NCBI GenBank assembly: GCA_004796385.1
Contig: QZLD01000142.1
Location: 1 to 42,002 of the forward strand
Reading direction: 5' to 3'
Source of the DNA: Gammaproteobacteria bacterium
Lineage (GTDB): Bacteria; Pseudomonadota; Gammaproteobacteria; QZLD01
Length of the DNA stretch: 42,002 nt
Part shown: piece by piece, positions 8,147 to 16,106 of the stretch
Layout: every line of letters begins with the position of its first letter
Position numbering within the stretch: position 1 is the first letter of the stretch
Program-made: the position numbers and the translations under genes
The notes under the pieces: generated by a model
Told to the model about the DNA's origin: nothing
The model's input: the letters and a program-made list of their open reading frames with translations, nothing else
Database searches by the model: none

Positions 8147-9259
8147 CTAACCAAAAATTATCTCTTCTGAAAATCCGGTTCTTTCTAAAACTTCTCTAAG
8201 TTTCTTAAGAGCATCAATCTGAATCTGCCTAACTCTCTCTCTGGTAACTCCAATTTCATTACCAACCTCTTCAAGCGTCGATTTTGGATAACCATGAAGT
8301 CCGAATCTTCGTTCAATTACAGAGCGCTGTTTTTCATTGAGTTGATCCAGCCACTCTTCAATATGCCCCATAATGTCATCATCCTGAAGAATTCTTGATG
8401 GATCTGGATTGCTTTCATCTGCAATTGAATCTACAAGTGATCTCTCTGCATCCTTTCCTACCGGAGTATCCACCGAAGCTATTCTCTCATTAAGACCAAG
8501 CATTTTTTTAACTTCTTCAGCAGGCTTATCCAATACCTCTGCAATTTCTTCTGCCGTAGGTTCGTGATCAAGATTTTGGGCTAATTTGCGGGAAGTTCTA
8601 AGAAAGGAATTTATCTCTTTTATGACGTGGATAGGAAGCCTTATGGTTCTGGTCTGATTCATTATCGCCCGTTCAATTGTTTGACGAATCCACCAAGTGG
8701 CATATGTGGAAAATCTAAAACCTCTTTCCGGATCAAATTTTTCAACCGCTCTAATAAGTCCTAAATTCCCCTCTTCTATAAGATCAAGTAACGGCAACCC
8801 TCGATTCATATAACGACGGGCAATTTTAACAACCAACCGTAGATTGCTCTCTATCATTCTCTTTCGCCCAGACTCTACTCCCTTTTGAGCAAGTCTCGAA
8901 TAATAAACTTCTTCCTCTGCTGATAACAGAGGTGAAAAACCAATTTCACCAAGATACATGCGGGTCGCATCGAGCCCTCCATCAGCAAAGGCATCGTCTT
9001 CATTTCTTGTTCTTGCTGTTATGGCGTTACTGCTCTCTTCCGACGAATCATCTTCACTACTATTATCTACATCAGAGGCATCCAGCATGCTCTCTTCATC
9101 GGCAATATCACCTTTTTTTGCCTTCTTTTTTCTTTTTTTGGCATTTGCTGATTTTTTTCCGGGAATATCGTTACCAATCACAACTTCGCTATCGGCTTCA
9201 GTAACAACAGTTGAGTCATCCCATTCCGCTTCTGGCTTAACCACACACTTCTTGGCCAT
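8147..9259 (-). CDS. rpoS: RNA polymerase sigma factor RpoS (sigma-38)
   Basis: A protein of 370 residues. The start at 9259 (MAKKCVV) is chosen because AGGAG lies seven bases upstream; the track's upstream start has no such site. Conserved sigma regions appear in order: region 1.2 [16 protein letters not shown] near residue 98, region 2 with [20 protein letters not shown] and [20 protein letters not shown], region 3 with [18 protein letters not shown], and region 4 with [15 protein letters not shown] and [20 protein letters not shown]. It lacks region 1.1, as RpoS does, and lies directly downstream of nlpD, the classical arrangement. RpoS directs general stress and stationary-phase transcription. 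The N-terminus is about 45 residues longer than in E. coli RpoS and is low-complexity: a Lys-rich run, then an acidic Ser/Asp-rich run. Confidence 0.95.
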   Translation of the reverse strand: MAKKCVVKPEAEWDDSTVVTEADSEVVIGNDIPGKKSANAKKRKKKAKKGDIADEESMLDASDVDNSSEDDSSEESSNAITARTRNEDDAFADGGLDATRMYLGEIGFSPLLSAEEEVYYSRLAQKGVESGRKRMIESNLRLVVKIARRYMNRGLPLLDLIEEGNLGLIRAVEKFDPERGFRFSTYATWWIRQTIERAIMNQTRTIRLPIHVIKEINSFLRTSRKLAQNLDHEPTAEEIAEVLDKPAEEVKKMLGLNERIASVDTPVGKDAERSLVDSIADESNPDPSRILQDDDIMGHIEEWLDQLNEKQRSVIERRFGLHGYPKSTLEEVGNEIGVTRERVRQIQIDALKKLREVLERTGFSEEIIFG

Positions 9260-9328
9260 AACACATCTCCTTTGCATTAATTGTCAGAATGTTTCATCGG
9301 CAGATTAGGTTTTACCTTTAATCGACCT

Positions 9329-10093
9329 TCACTTTTGTTTAAATCCCTTTTTAGGTAAATACCTAATTGGATCAACCGGTTTTCCATTGCGGCGGATCTC
9401 AAAATGGAGTCTTGCATTACCTTCGTTATCAACTCCCATCTTTGCTATCTTTTGACCTGCTTTTACGCTATCACCCTCTCCAACCAAAAGAACAGAGTTA
9501 TAACCATAAGCTGTCAAAAACTCTTCGCTGTGTTTTACTATCAATAGTTTTCCATAACCTATCAGACCGCTACCGCTATACACAACTTTTCCTGATCGGG
9601 ATGCGTATACTGATTGTCCTTTTTTCCCGGTTATGTCAATGCCCTTGCTTCCAGTAATACCAGTATTGAAAAGCCTTGCCACTCGACCAATAGTAGGCCA
9701 TCTCCATGAAGAAAGAACTGTGACCTGATCCTCATTTTTGCTTTTTTCAATATTTTTTTTGCGATTTATTTTATTTTTCTTATCTTTAACTTTTTCTTTT
9801 GCTCGCATATTGTTGTTTTTATTGAATTTTAAGCACCTCCTTATATACAGCAACTGACGAGGATAAATTGTGTACGGACTACTGATACCATTACACGCTG
9901 CAAGTTTTTGCAGGTTAATATCATATCTCCAAGATAAAGAGTATAAAGTATCCCCTTTTTCCACTCTGTAAGCCTGTGGCCTGTATGTTCGATTTTCAGT
10001 ACTACGCTTTCTATAACTAGAACAAGATGAAACCAACAATAGGCAAAGCAGAATCAAAAAGTAACTGGCTGATTTTTTCCCTATCACTCTCAT
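9329..10093 (-). CDS. nlpD: NlpD-type lipoprotein: LysM plus degenerate LytM (M23) domain
   Basis: A protein of 254 residues. A lipoprotein signal peptide ends in the lipobox VSSC (Cys near residue 24). A LysM peptidoglycan-binding domain follows (YRVEKGDTLYSLSWRYDINLQKLA), then a Lys-rich linker and a C-terminal M23/LytM domain (GIDITGKKGQSVYASRSGKVVYSG ... LHFEIRRNGKPVDPIRYL). In active M23 enzymes the first metal ligand is His in HxGxD; here it is SKGID, and the second motif is LHFEIR. The site is therefore incomplete, as in NlpD proteins that activate the amidase AmiC instead of cutting peptidoglycan. It lies 69 bases upstream of rpoS, and in E. coli the main rpoS promoter lies inside nlpD. 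AGGA directly abuts the ATG, so a GTG two codons later (10087) is a possible better-spaced start. Confidence 0.9.
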   Translation of the reverse strand: MRVIGKKSASYFLILLCLLLVSSCSSYRKRSTENRTYRPQAYRVEKGDTLYSLSWRYDINLQKLAACNGISSPYTIYPRQLLYIRRCLKFNKNNNMRAKEKVKDKKNKINRKKNIEKSKNEDQVTVLSSWRWPTIGRVARLFNTGITGSKGIDITGKKGQSVYASRSGKVVYSGSGLIGYGKLLIVKHSEEFLTAYGYNSVLLVGEGDSVKAGQKIAKMGVDNEGNARLHFEIRRNGKPVDPIRYLPKKGFKQK

Positions 10094-10223
10094 TCCTAAA
10101 AAACATTTGCTAATTGGATTTGCTATAACACCAAGAACCTTATCATATTGTTACAAAGAATGGGATTATTCCATTTTTAATCTACACTTATGCTGAGTAC
10201 TGTTAATTTTCCGGGCATTAAGA

Positions 10224-11684
10224 ATGGATAAGATAAAACCGATAGATTTGTGGATACGCAATATTGTTGACAGGGAACTTCCTGCAATGGGGTTCACTGT
10301 AAAAACCATTTGTGAACTTCTTGCTAAAAGAACTTCAACTGCAAATGATATCGCCAATACAATACTAAAAGACCCTGGGATGACCTCTACTCTTTTGAGA
10401 GTAGCAAATAGTGCTTATTACAATACAGGAGGATCTGAAATAACCACTGTAAGCAGAGCTGTGGTTCTTTTAGGATCGCAGGCAATAAGAAACTTAAGCC
10501 TTTCAGTATCCGTAATGGAAAATGTTATCAAAGGTGCAAAAAAAGACCGCCAGCTTCAGCTATTAGCCAAGTCAATGTTTGCCGCTACCCAAGCGAAATC
10601 ACTTGCAATTAAAAGAAATCATCCTCATCCTGAAGAGGTATTTATTGCTACTCTTCTTTATCATCTTGGGGAAATGACTTTCTGGTGTGTTGATTCAAGA
10701 GAGGCTCTTGCGCTGGATAAAGCGCTATCGAACCCCCGTATTCCTAGGGCAGTTGCAGAAAAAGAGATTCTCGGATTCAGATTCGCGCAATTAACCCATG
10801 CCCTGTCATATGAATGGAATCTTGGGGATGCTTTGCGCGAAGCTTTAATCTTCAGCGATGGCAGAAACGGTGAAGCAGATGCCAGAAATATTGTTCTGAG
10901 CCACCAGATAGAAAACGCCTCCAGAAACGGCATAGAATCGCCAATAATGAACTGGGTATGCAAACGCACTTCCGACTTCATCCAAAAACCTGTGGATGAG
11001 GTCAAAACCATTGTTACCACTACTGCTGAAACAGCACAAGAAACGGCCGATGAAATGGGGGTTGACCTGAAATGGCGTGTAAAACCTGAAAAAGATCTGA
11101 TTAAAGTCAGCAGAGAATATAATGATAGAGCTTCTTCAGTATCAAGAGATGTTCAGAATCAGATCAGCTCTGAAATTGACAAAATGATACCCAGCAAGCC
11201 TGATGTTCAGCTTATCCTAAGAATGATAATTGAGGGAATTCAACGCGGTGGGAACATGGATAGAACTTTATTGGCAATTCTTACACCGGACAGAAATAAA
11301 CTGATTGTAAAATATCAACTTGGTGATGAATCATCAGTTTTCTGCAAAAAATTTGATTTCCCTCTGGAAAATAACAGCATGAGACTTTTCCCGTTCATTA
11401 TGAGGCAGATTAAAAGACCTGTATGGATAAGTAAAAATAATGCGGGAGGCATTGATAAAATGATAACCACTGAAATTCGTAACCTTACAGAAGGAAACGA
11501 TTTCCTTGTTGCGCCTTTAATTATTGATGATAAAGATATCGGAATGATCTATTCCGACAGAGGAATAAGTAAATCTCAAATGGATAGGGAAGCTTTTGAA
11601 AATTTCTGTAGATTCGCACAGCAAGCAAATACCTGCTTACACAGGATTCATGAATCACCGCTAAAGCCTTATTTAACAAGCTAA
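10224..11684 (+). CDS. HDOD-domain signalling protein with C-terminal GAF-like region
   Basis: A protein of 486 residues. Residues 10-210 form an HDOD domain: LPAMGFTVKTICELLAKRTS, DPGMTSTLLRVANSAYYN, VSRAVVLLGSQAIRNLSLS and an HLGEM segment in the central helix, which lacks the HD pair of active HD phosphohydrolases. Residues 330-480 look like a GAF-type sensor domain (MIIEGIQRGGNMDRTLLAIL ... LVAPLIIDDKDIGMIYSDRG). Proteins with this layout occur in gammaproteobacteria as stress or cyclic-di-GMP-linked regulators of unknown mechanism. The gene diverges from nlpD across 130 bases and is convergent with the 142-residue hypothetical protein, whose stop is four bases away. Its ligand and partner cannot be inferred from the sequence. 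Confidence 0.8.
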   Translation: MDKIKPIDLWIRNIVDRELPAMGFTVKTICELLAKRTSTANDIANTILKDPGMTSTLLRVANSAYYNTGGSEITTVSRAVVLLGSQAIRNLSLSVSVMENVIKGAKKDRQLQLLAKSMFAATQAKSLAIKRNHPHPEEVFIATLLYHLGEMTFWCVDSREALALDKALSNPRIPRAVAEKEILGFRFAQLTHALSYEWNLGDALREALIFSDGRNGEADARNIVLSHQIENASRNGIESPIMNWVCKRTSDFIQKPVDEVKTIVTTTAETAQETADEMGVDLKWRVKPEKDLIKVSREYNDRASSVSRDVQNQISSEIDKMIPSKPDVQLILRMIIEGIQRGGNMDRTLLAILTPDRNKLIVKYQLGDESSVFCKKFDFPLENNSMRLFPFIMRQIKRPVWISKNNAGGIDKMITTEIRNLTEGNDFLVAPLIIDDKDIGMIYSDRGISKSQMDREAFENFCRFAQQANTCLHRIHESPLKPYLTS

Positions 11685-11688
11685 AAGA

Positions 11689-12117
11689 TCAAAGGTTAGC
11701 TGCTATCTCAATCTCGCAGTCCTTGACCCACTTAACGGATTCGTCACTTAAAATGAATGGCATTTCACCTCCATCAAGCATCAACCCATCAACTTTTTCA
11801 CACAAAACTCCAGCAGCAATTACTGAAGTAATATATTGGCAATAATCATTATAAGTAATCAGCACTATTGCGTTTTTGCGGTCACCTACAATTTTAAGGT
11901 CTGAAGCGTCTAATTCTGAAATATCAATCTCGTCAAAATAGCACTCAAAACCACCTTTTTTGCCCTTATAACTGCATTTTACAAAACCATCTACAGTTAG
12001 TGGATCAAAGTCGATTTCAAGCTCAGCATCAAATCCGCTCGCTTTAATCGCCTTTGCCCACTCTTGCGCTGTTATCATTTTCTCCTTATTAAGGAGAACT
12101 ACATTTTCAACCGACAT
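11689..12117 (-). CDS. Hypothetical protein, third gene of the ratA-rnfH transcript
   Basis: A protein of 142 residues with no signal peptide or membrane helix. I do not recognise the family. It is acidic, with Asp/Glu-rich stretches such as ELEIDFDPLTVDGF and CYFDEIDISELDASDLK, and has three Cys residues spread along its length. The start is well supported by AGGGA five bases upstream of the ATG. It begins eight bases after rnfH and shares its orientation, so it is co-translated with the RatA and RnfH homologues. Its stop lies four bases from the convergent HDOD gene, and a short AGCTAA...TTAGCT inverted repeat spans the two stops. A cytoplasmic accessory role is all that context allows. Confidence 0.7.
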   Translation of the reverse strand: MSVENVVLLNKEKMITAQEWAKAIKASGFDAELEIDFDPLTVDGFVKCSYKGKKGGFECYFDEIDISELDASDLKIVGDRKNAIVLITYNDYCQYITSVIAAGVLCEKVDGLMLDGGEMPFILSDESVKWVKDCEIEIAANL

Positions 12118-12125
12118 TCAATTCC

Positions 12126-12452
12126 CTATGATTCTGCAGCTGACGCAGCTTCAGCCTTTGCCTTATCTCTCTCGGCCTTCTCTTTTCTGGCTGTTTTCGG
12201 ATCAACCTGAAGAGGCCTTAATATCTCAATTCTATCCCACTCATTAAGAACAGTATCCGCTTTTGCCTTTTTTCCAAAAATAGAAACAGCATGTTTATTA
12301 AGATCTACTTCCGGGTAACGTTTGTAAACACCGGACATTTCGACCGCATCCTCAAGCTTTGTTCCTTCAGGAACTGCAACCTCAAGTATTGCTTGCTGAT
12401 CAACCGATCTGGCGTATGCAACCTCTACCTTTATCTTTTTTACTTCAGTCAT
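12126..12452 (-). CDS. rnfH: RnfH family (UPF0125) ubiquitin-like protein
   Basis: A protein of 108 residues. It begins MTEVKKIKVEVAYAR and contains EVAVPEGTKLEDAVEMSGV, VDLNKHAVSIFGKKAKADT and DRIEILRPLQVDPKTARKEKA, the well-known RnfH/RatB pattern with the C-terminal RPL-DPK-R signature. The fold is beta-grasp, like ThiS and MoaD. The function is uncertain: it was named from rnf clusters but usually follows ratA, as here. The C-terminus is a charged Ala/Lys/Glu-rich tail. It overlaps the end of ratA by eight bases, so the two are translationally coupled. Confidence 0.92.
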   Translation of the reverse strand: MTEVKKIKVEVAYARSVDQQAILEVAVPEGTKLEDAVEMSGVYKRYPEVDLNKHAVSIFGKKAKADTVLNEWDRIEILRPLQVDPKTARKEKAERDKAKAEAASAAES

Positions 12453-12873
12453 ATATTTCTCCAGCTCTTTTTACAAATGCCTTCACCATAGTATTGGCAG
12501 CATGATTAAAAACCATTCCGAAAACCCGTTTAATTAAACCGCTTGAATATTCATATTCAAGTCTTAGGCTTACTTTGCAGGCGTGATCATCAAGAGCAAA
12601 AAAGCGCCACTCTCCGGTAAGGGAGGAAAAAGGGCCTTCAACAAGTTTAAGCCTTATATAATGCCCTTTTTTTCGATTATTTACTGTTGAAAAAGACTCA
12701 TTAATCCCACCTTTCTGAATTCCGATTCTGGCAAACATATCATTACCATCAATATTCAGAACCTCGCTGGCTTTACACCAAGGCAGAAATAACTTATATG
12801 ATTCAACATCATCCACCATCTCAAACATCTGTTCTGCTGAATATGGAACTAATTGACTCTTTTCTACAATCAT
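12445..12873 (-). CDS. ratA: RatA-type SRPBCC (START-like) protein
   Basis: A protein of 142 residues, the family length. It begins MIVEKSQLVPYSAEQMFEMV, followed by DDVESYKLFLPWCKASEV, a FSTVNN segment and a SSLTGEWRFFAL segment, all typical of the coenzyme Q-binding/RatA family (E. coli YfjG, yeast Coq10). These proteins bind hydrophobic ligands such as ubiquinone; E. coli RatA was also reported to block 70S ribosome assembly when overproduced. Its stop overlaps the rnfH start by eight bases, and a good sigma-70 promoter lies just upstream (12902-12930). In many gammaproteobacteria smpB lies next to ratA; it is not here. Confidence 0.92.
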   Translation of the reverse strand: MIVEKSQLVPYSAEQMFEMVDDVESYKLFLPWCKASEVLNIDGNDMFARIGIQKGGINESFSTVNNRKKGHYIRLKLVEGPFSSLTGEWRFFALDDHACKVSLRLEYEYSSGLIKRVFGMVFNHAANTMVKAFVKRAGEIYD

Positions 12874-12901
12874 CCAAGACTGCCCGCTAAAAAACCGAGT
12901 G

Positions 12902-12930
12902 ATTATACCTTACGATAGTATTGTAACCAA
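12902..12930 (-). promoter_or_regulatory. Candidate sigma-70 promoter of ratA-rnfH
   Basis: On the minus strand TTGGTT, a 17-base spacer and TATAAT (a perfect -10 box) end about 28 bases before the ratA ATG. This gives a leader of roughly 20 bases. It would drive the ratA-rnfH-hypothetical transcript. Confidence 0.55.
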
Positions 12931-13000
12931 GTAGCAACCATAGGCGATAACCTGAAAATAAAAATTCTTACGATGGAAATTAAAAATCTGCCTGGGGCAT

Positions 13001-13603
13001 TTATGGCTTTTTCTTATGCTCTCTGATTTTATCCAGCTCTTTCTCAAGACAATCCGGACAAAGACCATGAGAAAACCCCATCCCCCACTCTTTATTAAAA
13101 TATTGTTCCAGTTTCTGCAAAGCCTGGTCTCCATTACGAATCACTTTACATCTGGAACAGATTGGAATCAGCTTATTTATCTCCGCAATCTCTTCAAAGT
13201 CCTCCATTATTAATATTACAAAATCGTCTCCATTGTATTTAAAAGGCGCTGTTGTAATTAATAAAAACACTTCGGTTATCTCGCCATTTTTTAATAGATC
13301 CATTCTGGTTCTTTTTCTATTAATCGTATTTCCTGAAAGTGTAGCCTTTACAGAGTTTCTGATATCGCAATATTTACACTGCTCTGATGTTCCACAACCT
13401 CCGCTTGAGTTATGATGATGGTAACAATCAAAAGCATCACCACCCCGCTTACCCTCAATAGTTTCAAACCAATAATGAGTAACTGATAACCCCGAACGAT
13501 TACCAAAGAGAATTTCTGCATTTTCATCTATAACAAAGACCATTGCAGGCATCGAGTTAAATACTGCCCCAAGCAGATCTGCCGTATAGATATTATCTTT
13601 CAT
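13001..13603 (-). CDS. Stand-alone PAS-domain protein with two cysteine clusters
   Basis: A protein of 200 residues if started at 13603 (MKDNIYTADLLGAVF); the track start lies inside the upstream gene. A PAS domain covers about residues 10-140, beginning FNSMPAMVFVIDENAEILFGN. Inside it lies a Cys/His-rich insert, FDCYHHHNSSGGCGTSEQCKYC, of a kind seen in PAS domains that could bind metal or an iron-sulfur cluster. The C-terminus has a second cluster, LIPICSRCKVIRNGD ... FSHGLCPDCLEKE, which matches the LP-C-CKKIR ... SHG-CP-C signature usually found downstream of PAS domains in histidine kinases. No kinase, GGDEF or DNA-binding output domain is present. It is separated by five bases from the exported START-like gene and is the last gene of the long XrtA-linked transcript. 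A redox or metal-sensing adaptor role is inference. Confidence 0.75.
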   Translation of the reverse strand: MKDNIYTADLLGAVFNSMPAMVFVIDENAEILFGNRSGLSVTHYWFETIEGKRGGDAFDCYHHHNSSGGCGTSEQCKYCDIRNSVKATLSGNTINRKRTRMDLLKNGEITEVFLLITTAPFKYNGDDFVILIMEDFEEIAEINKLIPICSRCKVIRNGDQALQKLEQYFNKEWGMGFSHGLCPDCLEKELDKIREHKKKP

Positions 13604-13608
13604 ATTAT

Positions 13609-14229
13609 TTATTCTGTTTTTTTGCTTAAATACCTTCTGGTATTTGTTAATACTTTGGGAATGCTCTCTTCTGTAAAATAATCTACTATCCACCCCAGCC
13701 CAAAAGGAATCTCCCCCGGGTCGGTAAAAACATAATAGGTAACGATAATTCCATCATTAACTCTTTTGTCTTTTTCAAACTTCCAATAACCTATTGTGTT
13801 ATCTATAGATTGTAGTTTCGGCACCTCCGGCCAATCAATCATCTTCCAGCTTATCTGTGCGTCGCTATCTTTTTTATTAAGCTTAAACAAAAGACGATAT
13901 TTTTTAACCTTCCCCAGAGGAAGCCCTATAGTGTTATCTGTTGTTATTACGCCATCTTCTCTTTTGTTTACTATTATACTTTTCAGATCAGGCATAAATT
14001 CCGGGTGGGTTTTGAAATCGGTAAGGATATTAAAAATAGTGTCTATATCGGTTTTAAAAATTGCTATCGCTATATATGTACGGCTATTTTGTCCACCGCT
14101 ATATTCATTAGCCTGCTGTTTTATTATTATTTCGCCTTGCTTAAGTTTTTTTATTTCTGAATCAGTCACAACACTTGCGTAACTTATAACATTAAAAAAT
14201 ATAAGCATTAAGAAAATATTAATCCGCAT
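13609..14229 (-). CDS. Exported SRPBCC/START-like lipid-binding-type protein
   Basis: A protein of 206 residues with an N-terminal signal peptide (MRINIFLMLIFFNVISYASV). The mature part resembles START/polyketide-cyclase-like proteins: IAIAIFKTDIDTIFNILTDF, HPEFMPDLKSIIV, an ISWKMIDWPEV segment, YWKFEKDK and the late GWIVDYFTEESIPKVLTNTRR, a helix typical of the SRPBCC C-terminus. Such periplasmic proteins are suspected of binding hydrophobic ligands, but no ligand can be named. It lies 10 bases after the MTI phosphorylase gene and 5 bases before the PAS gene, so it is probably co-transcribed with both and with the XrtA genes upstream. Confidence 0.75.
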   Translation of the reverse strand: MRINIFLMLIFFNVISYASVVTDSEIKKLKQGEIIIKQQANEYSGGQNSRTYIAIAIFKTDIDTIFNILTDFKTHPEFMPDLKSIIVNKREDGVITTDNTIGLPLGKVKKYRLLFKLNKKDSDAQISWKMIDWPEVPKLQSIDNTIGYWKFEKDKRVNDGIIVTYYVFTDPGEIPFGLGWIVDYFTEESIPKVLTNTRRYLSKKTE

Positions 14230-14239
14230 ATTAAACGCT

Positions 14240-14980
14240 CTATATCTGCTCTACAACATGCTCGAGCAATACTTTAACATTCTGCATTCCCTCATCAAGA
14301 TTACGGTTTATCTCTTCCATGGTTATCTCTTCCTGGGTGATTCCTGCAGCCCAATTTGCCATTACCACACAGGCTGCATATGACATATCTAATTCTCTTG
14401 CAAGAGATGCTTCAGGCATTCCTGTCATCCCGACAATATCACAACCATCCTGCTGCATTCTTTTTATTTCTGCCATTGTTTCAAGACGAGGGCCTTGGGT
14501 TGCACCATAAGTTCCACCGCCTCCATACTCAATATTTGCGCCCTCGGCTGCTTTTATCAAAAGTTTTCTCAAACCAGATGAATAGGGATAGGTAAAATCG
14601 ATATGGGTTACATGATCAAGGTCAGATTCAAAAAATGTCTGCTTGCGCGAATGGGTGTAATCAATTATCTGATCCGGAAAAGCTATCATTCCGGGCTTAT
14701 ATTCAGGTTTCATTGTTCCTACTGCCGCGATAGCAAGTATTCTTTTTGCTCCAATATTGTTTAATGCCCAAATATTTGCCCGATAATTTACCATATGCGG
14801 CGGTATGGTATGCCCTACCCCATGCCTTGCTAAAAACGCTATTTTTTTACCACAAAGCTCTCCATGCACAATCGGTGCAGAAACTTCTCCATATGGGGTA
14901 TGTACCACCTCTCTACGAACTATATTCAGGGTTTCCAAGGTGGTTAATCCTGTTCCGCCTATTATTGCAAGATCTGTCAT
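14240..14980 (-). CDS. S-methyl-5'-thioinosine phosphorylase (PNP/MTAP family)
   Basis: A protein of 246 residues. The start at 14980 (MTDLAIIGGTGL) has AAGGAAG upstream; the track start would add 11 residues with no site of its own. The family motifs are IIGGTGLTTLE, a phosphate-binding FLARHGVGHTIPPHMVNYRA, ATQGPRLETMAEIKRM and VGMTGMPEASLARELDM. The base-recognition segment VVMANWAAGI carries Asn where adenine-specific MTA phosphorylases carry Asp, which favours a 6-oxopurine substrate. In Pseudomonas this enzyme phosphorolyses methylthioinosine to hypoxanthine and methylthioribose-1-phosphate, salvaging polyamine-synthesis by-products after MTA deamination. It starts 25 bases after the FemAB gene. 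The substrate call rests on the Asn and on the family; a general PNP is the alternative. Confidence 0.85.
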   Translation of the reverse strand: MTDLAIIGGTGLTTLETLNIVRREVVHTPYGEVSAPIVHGELCGKKIAFLARHGVGHTIPPHMVNYRANIWALNNIGAKRILAIAAVGTMKPEYKPGMIAFPDQIIDYTHSRKQTFFESDLDHVTHIDFTYPYSSGLRKLLIKAAEGANIEYGGGGTYGATQGPRLETMAEIKRMQQDGCDIVGMTGMPEASLARELDMSYAACVVMANWAAGITQEEITMEEINRNLDEGMQNVKVLLEHVVEQI

Positions 14981-15005
14981 TATGCTTCCTTTCTTTATAT
15001 CTTTT

Positions 15006-16085
15006 CTATCCAAGATTTTTAGCCAGCAACGGGCCTATTTTCCTGCTCAATGATAATGGCATTTTTTTCCAGCCATTTACAAAAAGACGGTATTTGGGAT
15101 TAAGTGGATTTATCTCCGGCATTTGATTCGCTTTTACCAGATAATACTGATAAGGCAATGGCTGAGGTTCAAAACCCCAGTTTTTCTTAAAACTATATGC
15201 TCCGGTACCGATTTTGCTTCTTCCGTAATCAAATATTGTATAGCCTTTATCTGCCGCACGACGCATGACTTCCCAATACATAAAGTCATTTCCTTTATAA
15301 GCTCTGGCTGCATCTGTACCGCCCCCATAGTATGGTATAACTTCATTTTTAAAGTAGAAATTCATTACGCTGGCTATTACTTCTTTATCTTTAAGGATAG
15401 TAACTATATCGCAGTCATTAGCAAATTCATCTTTAATTGCCTGAAAATATTTCTTTGGAAAAACAGGCGTTCCCAGCCTCCAGACACTAAATGAGTAGGC
15501 GTGAAAAAATCTGTCGATATCTGTATCTATCTCACTTATCAACTCCGCCTTTATACCTTTACGAACTACGGCCCTCTGTTTTCGGGGAATTGCTTTTAGG
15601 TTCTCTTCATGATCCAAGCTTATCTCTTTGCGAAAAGTCACATATAGTTCTTTTGTTGGCCAATCCGGATAGCAAATTTCTCTTTCACGCAATTCAAGAG
15701 CATCAACTTTAAGATCTTCCGCTATCTGACATGCTCTTTTTTCAAGCATTGTTTTTATTTCCCGAGTATCTGCAATTGCTCCACCATAAACAGCAAAAGG
15801 CAAACTGATAAGGCTATTACCAAAAAGTTTGCTTTTTATATGGCCAAGAGGCATAACTCCTTTAATATCTCCAGCATTTGTTTTTGCAAGCAAATAATAG
15901 GATTTATGATTTAGTGTTTTTTCCAGTATTTTCCGCCAACCTATTCTGTGAAAAAAAGTCGAATCATCCCTTGAGAAGATGTAATCATCCCATCTCTGCT
16001 CATCACCATTAGAAAACAATTCTATTGTGATCGCCTCATGACCCGCAGTGTTTTGGTCTGCTTTAGTAGCAGCTCCGTTTTCCAT
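15006..16085 (-). CDS. FemAB-family protein of XrtA/PEP-CTERM systems
   Basis: A protein of 359 residues with GGAGA just upstream of the ATG. It is a GNAT-fold FemAB/FmhB-like protein: FHRIGWRKILEKTLNHKSYYL, GVMPLGHIKSKLFGNSLISL, PFAVYGGAI, a RKQRAVVRKGIK basic patch, YGGGTDAARAYKGNDFMYWE and DYGRSKIGTGAYSFKKNWGF. The IFDYGRSK...FKKNWGFEP pattern is diagnostic of the FemAB subfamily that accompanies exosortase XrtA in exopolysaccharide loci. The reaction is unknown, but related proteins transfer aminoacyl or acyl groups onto envelope polymers. It follows the polysaccharide deacetylase with 21 bases between them, in the usual XrtA order. Confidence 0.88.
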   Translation of the reverse strand: MENGAATKADQNTAGHEAITIELFSNGDEQRWDDYIFSRDDSTFFHRIGWRKILEKTLNHKSYYLLAKTNAGDIKGVMPLGHIKSKLFGNSLISLPFAVYGGAIADTREIKTMLEKRACQIAEDLKVDALELREREICYPDWPTKELYVTFRKEISLDHEENLKAIPRKQRAVVRKGIKAELISEIDTDIDRFFHAYSFSVWRLGTPVFPKKYFQAIKDEFANDCDIVTILKDKEVIASVMNFYFKNEVIPYYGGGTDAARAYKGNDFMYWEVMRRAADKGYTIFDYGRSKIGTGAYSFKKNWGFEPQPLPYQYYLVKANQMPEINPLNPKYRLFVNGWKKMPLSLSRKIGPLLAKNLG

Positions 16086-16106
16086 AAATTCTCCATTGAC
16101 TTGCGA

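Noticed and set aside
8932-9308. Two overlapping plus-strand ORFs (90 and 116 aa) opposite the rpoS start
   Set aside because: They are the complement of the low-complexity Lys/Ser/Asp N-terminal region of rpoS. Their Ser/Leu/Phe-rich composition is a by-product, and no ribosome site is seen.
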